The translations under genes were made by a program, and so were the position numbers. A DNA stretch of 64,000 bases from the NCBI RefSeq assembly GCF_020622065.1, contig NZ_JAHRYQ010000002.1, positions 493,905 through 557,904 on the forward strand. The letters are read 5' to 3'. Positions 46,269-55,997 of this stretch are shown piece after piece. The DNA is from Geothrix sp. Its GTDB lineage: Bacteria > Acidobacteriota > Holophagae > Holophagales > Holophagaceae. The notes under the pieces are model-generated. The model was not told the DNA's origin. It saw only the letters and a program-made list of their open reading frames with translations, and did no database searches. How positions within the stretch are numbered: the first letter of the stretch is position 1; the number at the start of each line of letters is the position of its first letter.

Positions 46269-47399
46269 ATGCGATTCCTCCACACCTCCGATTGGCATCT
46301 CGGCAAGACCCTCTGCAACGCCAACCTCCTGGACGACCAGGCCCACGCCCTCGACCAGGTGGCCGCCATGGTGAAGGAGACCCGCGCCGAGGCTCTGGTG
46401 GTCGCCGGGGATCTCTATGACCGCGCGGTGCCCCCGAAGGAGGCAGTGGCCCTGCTGGATGACGCGCTGGACCGCCTCGTGCGCGGCCTCGGCGTGCCCG
46501 TGCTGATCATCGCGGGCAACCACGACAGCCCGGAGCGCCTGGGGTTCGCCTCCGGCTTCCTGGAGACCCAGGGCCTCCATGTGGCCGGCCCCCTCGGGGC
46601 CGGGGCCTCGCCGGTGCTGATCGGCAACGCGGCCTTCCATCTCATGCCCTACGCGGATCCCGCCACGGCCCGCCATGCGTTCCAGGACGACGCCATCCGC
46701 ACCCACCAGGACGCTCTCGCCGCCCAGCTGGCCCGGGCGCGCGCGAACCATCCCGCGGGCCGCCGCTTCGTGGCCGTGGCGCATGCTTTCGTCGCGGGGG
46801 GCGAGGGCTCTGATTCGGAACTGGGCCTGGCCGTCGGCGGCACGGGCGAAGTGGACGCGGCCCTGTTCAAGGCCTGCGATTACGCCGCCCTGGGCCATCT
46901 GCACCGACCCCAGGAGGCGGGCTACGCCCAGGTGCGCTATGCCGGCAGCCTCTTGAAATACAGTGCTTCCGAGGCGGGCCATGTGAAGGCCCTCACCCTG
47001 GTGGAGCTGCCGGATCACGGCCCGGTCCGCACCGAGCCCCTCCCCTTCAGCCCCCGCCGCGACCTCCGCCGGCTGCGGGGCCGCTTCGAGGATCTGATGC
47101 GCGGCCCCCATGGCGAGGCCGGGGACTATTTATTCCTGGAACTGCTGGATGAGGGCCCGGTGCTGGATGCCATGGCCCGCCTGCGCCAGATCTACCCCAA
47201 CATCCTCGGCATCCAGCCCGCCCCGGCCACCCCGGCACTGCCGCAGGAGGTGGTGCCCTCCGTGGACCGGGAGCTCGACCCGGCGGCCCTCTTCGAGACC
47301 TTCTTCCGCGACAGCGCCGGGCGGGACATGGACGAGGCCGAACGGGCCCTCTTCCAGGAGGTGGCGGGCCGGGCCCTGTCCGGGGAGGCCGCCGAGTGA
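46269..47399 (+). CDS. sbcD: Exonuclease subunit SbcD (Mre11-like nuclease)
   Basis: 376 residues from ATG 46269; the frame is open further upstream without a better start. Metallophosphatase motifs are in order: SDWHLG, VAGDLYDR, IAGNHDSPERLG, VAHAF and LGHLHRPQ. SbcCD opens hairpins and trims DNA ends during repair. Its stop overlaps the GTG start of sbcC (GTGA), so the two subunits are translationally coupled. Confidence 0.94.
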   Translation: MRFLHTSDWHLGKTLCNANLLDDQAHALDQVAAMVKETRAEALVVAGDLYDRAVPPKEAVALLDDALDRLVRGLGVPVLIIAGNHDSPERLGFASGFLETQGLHVAGPLGAGASPVLIGNAAFHLMPYADPATARHAFQDDAIRTHQDALAAQLARARANHPAGRRFVAVAHAFVAGGEGSDSELGLAVGGTGEVDAALFKACDYAALGHLHRPQEAGYAQVRYAGSLLKYSASEAGHVKALTLVELPDHGPVRTEPLPFSPRRDLRRLRGRFEDLMRGPHGEAGDYLFLELLDEGPVLDAMARLRQIYPNILGIQPAPATPALPQEVVPSVDRELDPAALFETFFRDSAGRDMDEAERALFQEVAGRALSGEAAE

Positions 47400-50300
47400 A
47401 GCCCCTCAAGCTCACCCTGGAGGCCTTCGGCCCCTATGCGGGACGGCAGGAACTCGATTTCGCGGATCTGAAGGATCAGAGCTTCTTCCTCATCCACGGG
47501 CCCACCGGCGCCGGCAAGACCAGCCTCCTGGACGGCATCAGCTACGCCCTTTACGGCGAGACCAGCGGGGGCCTGCGCGAGACCCGCGACCTCCGCAGCC
47601 ACTTCGCCGCCGCCGACATCCCCACGCAGGTGGTCTTCGACTTCGCCCTGGGCGACCGGCGGTACCGGGTGGAGCGGTCGCCAGAGCAGCAGGTGCCCCG
47701 GCAGCGCGGCGAGGGCACCAAGAAACAGCCCTATGCCGCGAACCTGTGGGAGCTGCAGGGCGAGGCCGAAGTCCCGCTCGCCACGGAGAAGCCCACGGCG
47801 GTGGATGCGAAAGTGGCCGACCTGCTGGGCTTCAAGGCCAGCCAGTTCCGGCAGGTGGTCCTGCTGCCCCAGGGCCGCTTCCAGGAGTTCATGCTCGCCG
47901 GGTCCGCCGAGCGCCAGGCGATCCTCCAGACCCTCTTCCAGACCATCCGCTACGCCCGCATCAGCGAGGCCCTGGCCGACGAGGAGAGGGTCCTCAAGGA
48001 AGCCCTGCGCACGGCCCACGCGGAAACCCGTCAGCTCCTCGCGCAGGCCGGCGTGGCCGCCGCCCAGGATCTCCCGGGCCTGCTCCAGGCCACCGCGACC
48101 CGGCTGGAAGCCCTGGGCCTCGAGCAGGTGGAAGCCAGCGGCCTCCTTGAGCGGGCCGACACAGCCCTGAACGAAGGCTCCCGCGCCGCCGAGCGGCTGG
48201 CGGAGCGCGAGGCCGCCCGGGCTGAAATCACGCGCCTCCAGGGCCTCTCCCGCATCATGGACGCCCGCCGCACGGAGCTGGAGCGGGCCCGCCGCTGCGA
48301 AGCCGTCACGCCCGCGGCGGTCCGTCTGGAGGAGAGCCTCGCCCGCATCCAGGAACTCGAGCAGGAAGAGGCGCGCCTCGCGGCTCTCGCCGACGAGCGG
48401 GCCCAGGATCTGGCCCGCGCGGAAGCCGTCCTGACGGACGCCGAGCAGCACGAGGTGCGCCGCGAAGAGCTGCGCCGGACCATCCAGCGGCTGAGGGACC
48501 TCGAGCCCAAGCTGGAGGCCCTGGAGCAGGCGCGGCAGGAGGCCCGGGAAGCGGCCCTGGAGCGGAGCCGACTGGAGGACTTGGCGGGCTGGCAGAAGCG
48601 TCGGGTCGAGACTTCCAAGCAGGAACTCTCCCAGCAGCGGCTCCTCCTGCAGGAGACGCGCACCGAGGCTTCCCAGCTGGCGGGTCGCGAGGGACTGCTG
48701 GTGCTGGTCCGCCAGCGACGCTCCCAGCGGGAGGATCTGGACCGGGCCATCGAAGCGGTGGATCGCGCCGCCACAGCCCTGGAAGCGGCCCAGGAAACCC
48801 TGCTGGCCACCCAACAGGCCGTCCAGGCTGCCCGGGAGCGCCACCGGGGCCTGCAGGAGCAGCGGCTGGCCGCCCAGGCCGCCCGGCTGGCCCGCGACCT
48901 CCATCCCGGCCAGCCCTGTCCCGTCTGCGGCAGCGAAGCCCACCCCCACCCGGCCCTGCCTTCGGCGGACCTCCCAGACGACCAGGAGATGCGTCAGTCG
49001 CAGGAACAGCAGGAGGATGCGGAGACCGCCCAGGCCCGCGCCCAGGATGCTGCCGCCTCCCGCCGGGCCGCCCTGGACACGGCCCGGGCCCGGCGCCAGG
49101 ACCTGGCCGAGCGACTGGGCGAGCATGTGGGCATCAGCCTGGAGGACCTGTCCATCTTCGAAACGCGGCACCGGGAGGACCTGGACCGCAGCCGCTCCGC
49201 CGAGGCGGGCCTGGCCCGGGCGGAGCAGCGGCTGGCCGAGGCCGAGGCCGCGCGGAACCTGTCGGAGGCCCAGCTTTCCGAGACGAACCAGCGGCTCTCC
49301 GATCTGATGGTCCAGGAGGCCGGGGCCAAGGCCCGGATGCAGCTTCTCGAGGATGCCCTGCTCCAGGAACTGCGCGTGCCGGGCGCCCTCTCCACGCGGC
49401 GGCGCGAGGCCGAGGAGGCCCTGGCCGAATCCGAGGCCCGCCTCAAGGCCGCGCGCGCCGCCCGGGAACCGGCCCAGGCTGCGGCCATGCAGGCCCAGGC
49501 TGAGCTGAAGGCCCACGGCGGGCGCCTGGAGGCGGCGCGGACCGATTCCTGGAATGCCAACGGCGCCTTTGAAGACGCCCTGGCCGCCGCCCACTTCCAC
49601 GGCCGGACGGATTTCGACCTGGCCCGGCGCAGTGCCGGGGAGATGGAATCCCTGGCGGCCTCCCTCGAGACCCATGCCGCGGAAACCGCCGCCGCGAGGG
49701 ACCGCTCTGCCCGCGCCGAGGCCCTGGCCGAGGGACTGGAGGCCCCGGATCTGCCCGCCCTCCAGACGGCCCGGGACAGCGCCCAGGCCCGGTTCTCCGC
49801 CACGGGCGAGGCCCTGGGCCGCGCCCAGTCCGAACAGGCCGCCCTGCAGCGGCTGGAGACGGCCCTCACCCGCCTGGAGGCCAAACGCGAGGCGGAGGAG
49901 CGCCGCCACCGCGCCGCGGCCAGTCTGGCCCGCGTGGCCCGCGGCGAGGAGGGCGACCGCGTCTCCTTCGAGCGCTTCGTCCAGGGCGCCATCCTCGACG
50001 AAGTGCTCATCTCGGCCTCGGAGCGCCTGCGCCGCATGAGCAAGCAGCGCTACGCCCTGCGCCGGGCCACGGTCAGCACGGACCTGCGGAAGGCCGGCGG
50101 CCTTCAGCTGGAGATCACCGACAGCCACACGGGCCGTGCCCGGGCCGTGAGCTCCCTTTCGGGCGGTGAGGGCTTCCAGGCCAGCTTGGCGCTGGCGCTG
50201 GGTCTATCGGATGTCGTGCAGCGCCATGCGGGCGGCATCCGCCTCGACACGGTGTTCATCGACGAGGGCTTCGGCAGCCTGGACTCCGAGGCCCTGGATC

Positions 50301-50449
50301 TGGCCCTCCGCACCCTCGAGGACCTGAACCAGGGCGGCCGCCTGGTGGGCCTCATCAGCCACCTGGAGGAAGTGAAGGCCCGCATCCCCGCCCGCCTGGA
50401 GGTCACGCCCGGCCCCGGTGGGAGCCACGCCCGCTTCCGGATCGAGTAG
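47396..50449 (+). CDS. sbcC: Exonuclease subunit SbcC (Rad50-like ATPase)
   Basis: 1017 residues starting at GTG 47396 within the sbcD stop. N-terminal Walker A is GPTGAGKTSLLDGISYALYG; long coiled-coil arms (about residues 180-850) meet at a zinc hook CPVC (508-511); the C-terminal lobe carries the signature SSLSGGEGFQASLALALGLS and Walker B/D-loop VFIDEGFGSLDSEAL. It is the ATPase that controls the SbcD nuclease. No other repair genes are adjacent. The opposite strand has a long open frame, a composition artefact. Confidence 0.95.
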   Translation: MKPLKLTLEAFGPYAGRQELDFADLKDQSFFLIHGPTGAGKTSLLDGISYALYGETSGGLRETRDLRSHFAAADIPTQVVFDFALGDRRYRVERSPEQQVPRQRGEGTKKQPYAANLWELQGEAEVPLATEKPTAVDAKVADLLGFKASQFRQVVLLPQGRFQEFMLAGSAERQAILQTLFQTIRYARISEALADEERVLKEALRTAHAETRQLLAQAGVAAAQDLPGLLQATATRLEALGLEQVEASGLLERADTALNEGSRAAERLAEREAARAEITRLQGLSRIMDARRTELERARRCEAVTPAAVRLEESLARIQELEQEEARLAALADERAQDLARAEAVLTDAEQHEVRREELRRTIQRLRDLEPKLEALEQARQEAREAALERSRLEDLAGWQKRRVETSKQELSQQRLLLQETRTEASQLAGREGLLVLVRQRRSQREDLDRAIEAVDRAATALEAAQETLLATQQAVQAARERHRGLQEQRLAAQAARLARDLHPGQPCPVCGSEAHPHPALPSADLPDDQEMRQSQEQQEDAETAQARAQDAAASRRAALDTARARRQDLAERLGEHVGISLEDLSIFETRHREDLDRSRSAEAGLARAEQRLAEAEAARNLSEAQLSETNQRLSDLMVQEAGAKARMQLLEDALLQELRVPGALSTRRREAEEALAESEARLKAARAAREPAQAAAMQAQAELKAHGGRLEAARTDSWNANGAFEDALAAAHFHGRTDFDLARRSAGEMESLAASLETHAAETAAARDRSARAEALAEGLEAPDLPALQTARDSAQARFSATGEALGRAQSEQAALQRLETALTRLEAKREAEERRHRAAASLARVARGEEGDRVSFERFVQGAILDEVLISASERLRRMSKQRYALRRATVSTDLRKAGGLQLEITDSHTGRARAVSSLSGGEGFQASLALALGLSDVVQRHAGGIRLDTVFIDEGFGSLDSEALDLALRTLEDLNQGGRLVGLISHLEEVKARIPARLEVTPGPGGSHARFRIE

Positions 50450-50554
50450 CTCCGGCAAACCCTTCCCAAGACGGGTCCCACGCAAGATCGGCCCCGCGCT
50501 CAACCGATACCTCGCATGACATGGTAGGCTCCTGGACATTCCCCGGAGCCGAGC

Positions 50555-52921
50555 ATGTTGCGACCCCTCGCGCCTTTCCTGAGCCTCGCCCTGGTTGCCC
50601 AACCGGCGCCCTACCAGAAAGCGCCCAAGGCCATCCAGGCTGTCCTCGATGCCCCCGGGACGCCCACCCTCCTCGCGAGCCCGACGGGGGACCGCTTCCT
50701 CCTGGCCGAGGTCGCCCGCCATCCCCCCATCAAGGATCTCGCCCAGCCCATGGTCCGGCTGGCTGGCCTGCGCCTGAATCCGCGAACCCGGGGTCCCCAC
50801 AACCCGACGCGGCTGAAAGCCCTGGCCATCCAGGATCTGAAGGGCGGGCCCGCCCGGCCCATCGCCCTGCCCCCGGGCATCCTGCTGGGCCAGCCCCGCT
50901 GGTCGCCGGACGGCGCCCGCTTCGTGCTGCTCGGGACCACGGCGGACGCCACGGAGCTGTGGGTGGGCGAGGCTGGCACCGGCAAGCTCCACCGGGTCGA
51001 GGGCCTGAAGCTGAATGCCACCCTGGGCGATCCCCTGGATTGGATGCCGGACGGCAGCCTGCTCTGCAAGGCCGTGCCCGCCGGCCAGGGTCCCGTCCCC
51101 CGGGCGCCCGAGGTGCCGGTGGGGCCCCGCATCCAGGAGAACGAGGGCAAGGCCGCCCCCGCCCCCACCTACCAGGATCTGCTCCAGAACGCCCACGACG
51201 AGACCCTCTTCGAGTTCCTGGGCCAGTCCCAGCTGGTGCGCGTGAACCTGACCAGCGGCACCGCCACGCCCCTTGGCAAGCCCGGCCTCTACGCCAATGT
51301 GCAGCCCGCGCCGGGTGGCCAATGGATCCTCGTGGCGCGGCTCCGACGGCCCTTCTCCTTCCTGGTGCCGGCCTCGCAGTTCCCGGTGCGCGAGGAGGTC
51401 TGGGATCGCAGCGGCGCGCTCGTCCACACGGCCGCCGACCTGCCGCTGGCCGAGGGCATTCCCCTCGAAGGTGTGCGCACGGGCCCCCGCCGCCTCCACT
51501 GGCGGCCCACGGAACCCGCCACGCTGGCCTGGGTCGAGGCCTTGGACGGCGGTGATCCCAAGCGCAAGGCCGACTTCCGTGACCGCCTCCTTCTGCAGGC
51601 CGCGCCCTTCCAGGCCGCGCCCACGGAGTGGCTCCGCCTCAAGGCCCGGCTGAGCGGTCTGGACTGGGGCGAAGGCGGCCACCTGGCCGTGGTGCGGGAA
51701 TACGAGCGCGACCGCCGTTGGACCCGGACCTGGCTGCTGGATCCATCCAAGCCCGCCGAGGCGCGCCTGGCCTTCGACCTCAGCAGCAACGACAAATACC
51801 GCGACCCCGGGGCCTTCGCCCAGCGCCTGCTGACCAACGGGCACATGGCCCTGCGGCAGCAGGGCAGTGCCCTGCTCCTCACCGGATCCGGCGCCACGGC
51901 TGCCGGCGACCGCCCCTTCCTGGACCGCTTCGACTCCACGACGCTGAAGGCCGAACGGCTCTTCCACTGCAGCGAAGGCGTCTTCGAGTCCCCTGCGGCC
52001 CTGCTGCCGGACGGCCGCTTCATCACCCGTCGCGAGAGCCCCGCGGAAGCACCGAATTATGTCCTTCACGGAGCCGGGGCGAGGGCCCTGACCGCCTTCG
52101 CGGATCCCTTGCCCGACCTTCGGAAAATCCAGAAGAAGCTCGTGAAGTACACGCGGCCCGACGGCGTGGCCCTCAGCTTCACGATGTACCTGCCGCCCGA
52201 CTACAAGGCCGGCGAGCGCCGCCCCGCCGTGATCTGGGCCTATCCGATGGAGTTCACCGACGCCGCCACCGCGGGCCAGGTGAGCGGTTCCACCGACCGC
52301 TTCACAACCCTCGGCGGCATGTCCCACCTCTTCTTCCTGCTGTCGGGCTATGTGGTGCTGGACAACACGACCATGCCCGTCGTGGGCGATCCGCAGACCG
52401 TGAACGACACCTACCTCGACCAGGTGGTCGCCAGCGCCAAGGCCGCCATCGACAAGGCGGACGAGCTGGGCGTCATCGATCCCAAGCGCGTGGGCGTGGG
52501 TGGCCACAGCTACGGCGCCTTCATGACCGCCAACCTGCTCGCGCACTCGACCCTCTTCAAGGCGGGCATCGCCCGCAGCGGCGCCTACAACCGCACGCTC
52601 ACCCCCTTCGGATTCCAGAGCGAGCGCCGCACCCTGTGGGAAGCGCCAGAGATGTACCTGAAGGTGTCGCCCTTCATGGCGGCCAACAAGTTCAACGCGC
52701 CGATCCTGCTCATCCATGGCGAGGCCGACAACAACTCCGGCACCTTCCCCATGCAGAGCGAGCGGCTCTACGCGGCCCTGAAGGGCAACGGACAGACCGT
52801 CCGCTATGTCACCTTGCCCCTCGAGAGCCACGGCTACATCGCCCGCGAATCCATCGAGCACACCCTGTGGGAAATGCTCCGCTGGTTCGATCGCCACCTG
52901 AAGGGCGAGTCCGGCTCCTGA
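50555..52921 (+). CDS. Exported S9 prolyl-oligopeptidase family peptidase (glutamyl endopeptidase-like)
   Basis: 788 residues with a signal peptide (MLRPLAPFLSLALVAQ). A seven-bladed propeller (about 40-540) precedes an alpha/beta-hydrolase catalytic domain. The nucleophile is S652 in GGHSYGAFM, the acid lies in HGEADNNSGTFP and the histidine in LESHGYIARE. The layout and the motif WAYPMEFTD resemble the S9D glutamyl endopeptidases of plastids and cyanobacteria. It probably degrades peptides in the periplasm. It stands alone, with 105 bases upstream and no operon partner. Confidence 0.88.
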   Translation: MLRPLAPFLSLALVAQPAPYQKAPKAIQAVLDAPGTPTLLASPTGDRFLLAEVARHPPIKDLAQPMVRLAGLRLNPRTRGPHNPTRLKALAIQDLKGGPARPIALPPGILLGQPRWSPDGARFVLLGTTADATELWVGEAGTGKLHRVEGLKLNATLGDPLDWMPDGSLLCKAVPAGQGPVPRAPEVPVGPRIQENEGKAAPAPTYQDLLQNAHDETLFEFLGQSQLVRVNLTSGTATPLGKPGLYANVQPAPGGQWILVARLRRPFSFLVPASQFPVREEVWDRSGALVHTAADLPLAEGIPLEGVRTGPRRLHWRPTEPATLAWVEALDGGDPKRKADFRDRLLLQAAPFQAAPTEWLRLKARLSGLDWGEGGHLAVVREYERDRRWTRTWLLDPSKPAEARLAFDLSSNDKYRDPGAFAQRLLTNGHMALRQQGSALLLTGSGATAAGDRPFLDRFDSTTLKAERLFHCSEGVFESPAALLPDGRFITRRESPAEAPNYVLHGAGARALTAFADPLPDLRKIQKKLVKYTRPDGVALSFTMYLPPDYKAGERRPAVIWAYPMEFTDAATAGQVSGSTDRFTTLGGMSHLFFLLSGYVVLDNTTMPVVGDPQTVNDTYLDQVVASAKAAIDKADELGVIDPKRVGVGGHSYGAFMTANLLAHSTLFKAGIARSGAYNRTLTPFGFQSERRTLWEAPEMYLKVSPFMAANKFNAPILLIHGEADNNSGTFPMQSERLYAALKGNGQTVRYVTLPLESHGYIARESIEHTLWEMLRWFDRHLKGESGS

Positions 52922-52992
52922 GGCATCTGGGGTCACACAGAAGTCATTCTGTTCACGCAAATTTCACATTTAAAGACAGCATCGACGCGCCT

Positions 52993-53008
52993 TATGACAT
53001 AAATCACA
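52993..53008 (+). promoter_or_regulatory. CRP/FNR-superfamily-like operator upstream of bacteriohemerythrin
   Basis: TATGA-N6-TCACA, one mismatch from the CRP consensus, in an A+T-rich patch 96 bases before the ATG (53104). A plausible -10 (AATACT, 53021-53026) lies downstream. The site shares its TGA-N6-TCA core with the one upstream of the ScdA/YtfE gene (570-585). Confidence 0.5.
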
Positions 53009-53103
53009 TCCTGGTATCCAAATACTAGGCTTCCATCGGCTCCACCGAATAACCTGACCTCCGCCCCGCCGGAGCGGGCGTTTGGACCAATGGAGCAAAG
53101 CAC

Positions 53104-53514
53104 ATGGCCTACATGGAATGGCGTCCCACCCTGGAAGTCGGTCACGCCAAGATCGATTCGGAGCACCGCTCCCTCGTGGAAGCCCTGAACCGCCTGCACG
53201 CCGCGATGAAGCAGGGCAAGGGCAAGGATGAGATCGAGAAGACCCTGCTCTTCCTGAAGGACTACACCGTGGAGCACTTCAAGGGCGAAGAGCGCATGAT
53301 GATCGCCCACCGCTATCCCGGCACCAACACCCACTGCGCCATCCACGCCGATCTCGTGAAGGAGGTCGGTGACCTGATCGCGAACTACCAGGCCGGCAAG
53401 GTGGTCCTCACCTCGTCCGTCCTGAGCTTCCTCGAGGACTGGCTGGTCAAGCACATCCAGGGCGAGGACATGGCCCTGGGCGCCTTCCTCAAGGAGAAGG
53501 GCGCCGTCGCCTAG
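53104..53514 (+). CDS. Bacteriohemerythrin
   Basis: 136 residues with the complete hemerythrin diiron ligand set at the canonical spacing: H21, H58, E62, H77, H81, H117 and D122. The first block GHAKIDSEHRSLVEALN is the family start. Single-domain bacteriohemerythrins bind oxygen reversibly and may deliver it to oxidases or protect oxygen-sensitive enzymes; some bind NO. The gene stands alone behind a CRP/FNR-like site, consistent with control by oxygen or NO. Confidence 0.94.
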   Translation: MAYMEWRPTLEVGHAKIDSEHRSLVEALNRLHAAMKQGKGKDEIEKTLLFLKDYTVEHFKGEERMMIAHRYPGTNTHCAIHADLVKEVGDLIANYQAGKVVLTSSVLSFLEDWLVKHIQGEDMALGAFLKEKGAVA

Positions 53515-53534
53515 GACGGGTCTCCAGGGCGGAC

Positions 53535-55196
53535 CTACTCGGTCGCCACGCCGCTGTCGGACCAGCGCTTCGCATCCGCCGCGCCCCGGGGGACCCCGTC
53601 CTGCACGAGGATCACCTGGGCGCAGCCCTGCCGCGCCACCTCCTTGAGGACATGTCCTCTCGCCTTCAGAGCCTCCTTGGCGGCCACCGGCAGGTCCGCC
53701 TCCACCTGGAGGCGATCCGGCAGCCACTGGTGGTGGAAGCGCGGCGCGTCCACCGCGGCGCGGGCGTCCAGGCCGAAATCCACGACCTGGAGCACCGTGT
53801 TCAGCACCGTGCTGGGAATGGTGCGCCCCCCGGGACTGCCGCTCACCATGAACACCGCGCCAGCCTGCACGAGGATCACGGGGCACATGCTGGACAGGGG
53901 CCGTTTCCCGGGCTGGGCGAGATTGGGCGCCGTGCCGATGCGGCCCGTGGCGTCCGTCAGGCCCGGAACGGCATTGAAATCACCCAGCTCGTTGTTCAAC
54001 AGGAAGCCCGCGCCCGGCACGATGCGCTTGAGGCCGTAGCTGTCCTCCAGGGTGTAGGTGAGGCTCACGGCATTGCCCTGGCGGTCGACCACGGAAAGGT
54101 GCGTGGTGTCGGGGCGGTCCTTCGGCCAGGTGAAGCGGTCCGGCGCCGAGGCCGACGCACGCTCCCGCGAGATGGTCGTCCGCAGCTCCGCGGCATGGGC
54201 CTTGGAGAGCAGCCGGGCCAGCGGGAGCTCCGGATTGAAGGCCGGATCGCCGAGGTACTGGGCCCGATCGGCGAAGGCGCGGCGCAGCGCCTCGGCGGCC
54301 AGATGGATGGCCGCGGGAGACCCGGCGCCCAGGGCCTTCAGGTCGTAGCCCTCGAGCATGTTCAAGGTCTCGATCAGCACCTGGCCGCCGGAGCTGGGCG
54401 GCGGCGCGGCGAGCAGCTCGAGGCCACGGTAGGTCCCCCGCAGGGGCTCGCGCAGTACGGGCCGGTAGGTCCGCAGGTCCGAGGCCGTGATCAGGCCGCC
54501 CCCCGCCTTCATGTCGCGCACGATGAGCGCGGCGGTACGGCCCCGGTAGAACTCCGTCCAGTCCTTCGACAAGCGGGCCAGGGTGCGGGCGAGGTCCCGC
54601 TGCACCAGCCGGTCCCCGGCCCGGTACGGCTCGCCCTTCCGGCTGAACTGGGCCAGGGTGGGTGCATGGACGCGGAAGGCGGGCAGCTGCTCCGCCAGGC
54701 TGGCAGCCTGGTTCTCGGTCAGCACGAAACCTTCCTGGGCCAGGCGGATGGCGGGCCGCAGGAGGCGCGCCCAGGGCAGGCGGCCTTCCCGCTTCCAGGC
54801 CTCGCGCAGGCCCGCCACGGTGCCGGGAATGCCCACGGCCGCCAGGCTCTGGTGGTGCCGGGCCTCGTCGTAGACGCCCTCCTTCTGCCACATGCGGGGA
54901 TGGGCCGCGGCCGGGGCCGTCTCCCGGAAATCGACGAAGGAGGACTGGCCTCCGGCCGACCTCGACAGCAGGAAGCCCCCACCGCCCAGGTTGCCTGCCG
55001 CGGGATGCACCACCGCCAGGGCGAAGGCCGTGGCCACGGCCGCATCCACCGCAGTGCCCCCCTCCCGAAGCACCTGGGCCCCGGCCTCCGAGGCCAGCCG
55101 CTCCTGGCTCACCACCACGCCCCCCGGCCTGCCGACGGGGGCCTGGGCCGAAACCGCCAGCGCGAGGAGCAGGGAGAAGATCGGACGAATGCGCAC
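53535..55196 (-). CDS. ggt: Gamma-glutamyltransferase
   Basis: 553 residues with a signal peptide (ending VSAQ). It is an Ntn-hydrolase precursor that self-cleaves before the catalytic threonine, here the second T of DTTHLSVVD (near residue 355). Other markers are GGTAVDAAVATAFALAVVHP, GNLGGGGFLLSR, FVDFRETAP, LNNELGDF and SMCPVI, with SGSPGGRTIPSTVLN near the end. It hydrolyses glutathione and gamma-glutamyl compounds in the periplasm and supplies amino acids. Convergent with the hemerythrin gene. Confidence 0.94.
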   Translation of the reverse strand: MRIRPIFSLLLALAVSAQAPVGRPGGVVVSQERLASEAGAQVLREGGTAVDAAVATAFALAVVHPAAGNLGGGGFLLSRSAGGQSSFVDFRETAPAAAHPRMWQKEGVYDEARHHQSLAAVGIPGTVAGLREAWKREGRLPWARLLRPAIRLAQEGFVLTENQAASLAEQLPAFRVHAPTLAQFSRKGEPYRAGDRLVQRDLARTLARLSKDWTEFYRGRTAALIVRDMKAGGGLITASDLRTYRPVLREPLRGTYRGLELLAAPPPSSGGQVLIETLNMLEGYDLKALGAGSPAAIHLAAEALRRAFADRAQYLGDPAFNPELPLARLLSKAHAAELRTTISRERASASAPDRFTWPKDRPDTTHLSVVDRQGNAVSLTYTLEDSYGLKRIVPGAGFLLNNELGDFNAVPGLTDATGRIGTAPNLAQPGKRPLSSMCPVILVQAGAVFMVSGSPGGRTIPSTVLNTVLQVVDFGLDARAAVDAPRFHHQWLPDRLQVEADLPVAAKEALKARGHVLKEVARQGCAQVILVQDGVPRGAADAKRWSDSGVATE

Positions 55197-55241
55197 GGAA
55201 GCTCCAGGAGATGGTCCCTAGAGTCTGTCATCCTTGGAGCC

Positions 55242-55997
55242 ATGTCCCGCATGGCTTCCATCCACGGATCGACCCCCCAGACACCCGGAGAGGAGCTGGC
55301 CAACAGCCTCACGCACGGACTTGGCGTGGCCCTGTCCATCGCGGCGCTGGTGGTGATGGTGGTCTTCGCCGCGATCCGGGGCACGGCCAGGGATGTGGTG
55401 GGCGTGTCGATCTTCGGATCCACGCTGATCCTGCTCTACCTCATGTCCACGCTGTATCACGCCTTCCGGGGCCCCAAAGTGAAGCTGGTCTTCAAGGTCT
55501 TCGACCACTCGGCCATCTTCACCCTCATCGCCGGGACCTACACGCCCTTCTGCCTCTCGGTGCTCCGTGGGGCCTGGGGCTGGACCCTGTTCGGCCTGAT
55601 CTGGGGGCTGGCCGTGCTCGGCATCACCTTCAAGAGCATCTTCTACCGCCGGCTCGCCCGCGTGGCCTTCCTCCCTCCGCCGGTGGACCACCTGCATGCC
55701 CTGCCCGGAAGCCCGGACCTCAACTCCGCGTTCGTGAAGCGCATGGGCTGGATCTCCACGGTCATCTACCTGTTGATGGGCTGGCTCATCGTCATCGCCG
55801 CCGCGCCCCTGGCGCGGGCCCTGCCCACCCACGGCCTCTACTGGCTCTTCGGCGGGGGCTTCTTCTACAGCGCCGGCGCCGCCATCTACAGCATGGAGAA
55901 GCTGCCCTTCCATCACGCCCTCTGGCACCTCTTCGTCGTGGCCGGCAGCGCCTGCCATGTCTTCGGGGTGATGTTCCATGTGATCCCCAAGGCCTGA
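55242..55997 (+). CDS. TrhA/hemolysin III family membrane protein (PAQR superfamily)
   Basis: 251 residues with seven hydrophobic helices. PAQR/TrhA signatures are present: EELANSLTHGLGVALS at the N-terminus, LYLMSTLYHAF with the metal-ligand His, FDHSAIFTLIAGTYTPF and, near the C-terminus, FHHALWHLFVVAGSACHVFGVM, which supplies the other two His ligands. Bacterial members affect membrane fluidity homeostasis; the old name hemolysin III is misleading. Start at ATG 55242 or 55251. A G+C-rich tandem sequence follows the stop. Confidence 0.88.
   Translation: MSRMASIHGSTPQTPGEELANSLTHGLGVALSIAALVVMVVFAAIRGTARDVVGVSIFGSTLILLYLMSTLYHAFRGPKVKLVFKVFDHSAIFTLIAGTYTPFCLSVLRGAWGWTLFGLIWGLAVLGITFKSIFYRRLARVAFLPPPVDHLHALPGSPDLNSAFVKRMGWISTVIYLLMGWLIVIAAAPLARALPTHGLYWLFGGGFFYSAGAAIYSMEKLPFHHALWHLFVVAGSACHVFGVMFHVIPKA

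Noticed and set aside
47192..50128. Minus-strand open frame of 978 codons opposite sbcC
   Set aside because: Gly/Leu/Gln-rich composition typical of antisense to a G+C-rich coiled-coil gene, no recognisable domain; the plus strand clearly encodes SbcC.
53652..55241. Upstream extension of the TrhA frame across the ggt gene
   Set aside because: Antisense to ggt; the family start is at 55242-55251 just after it.
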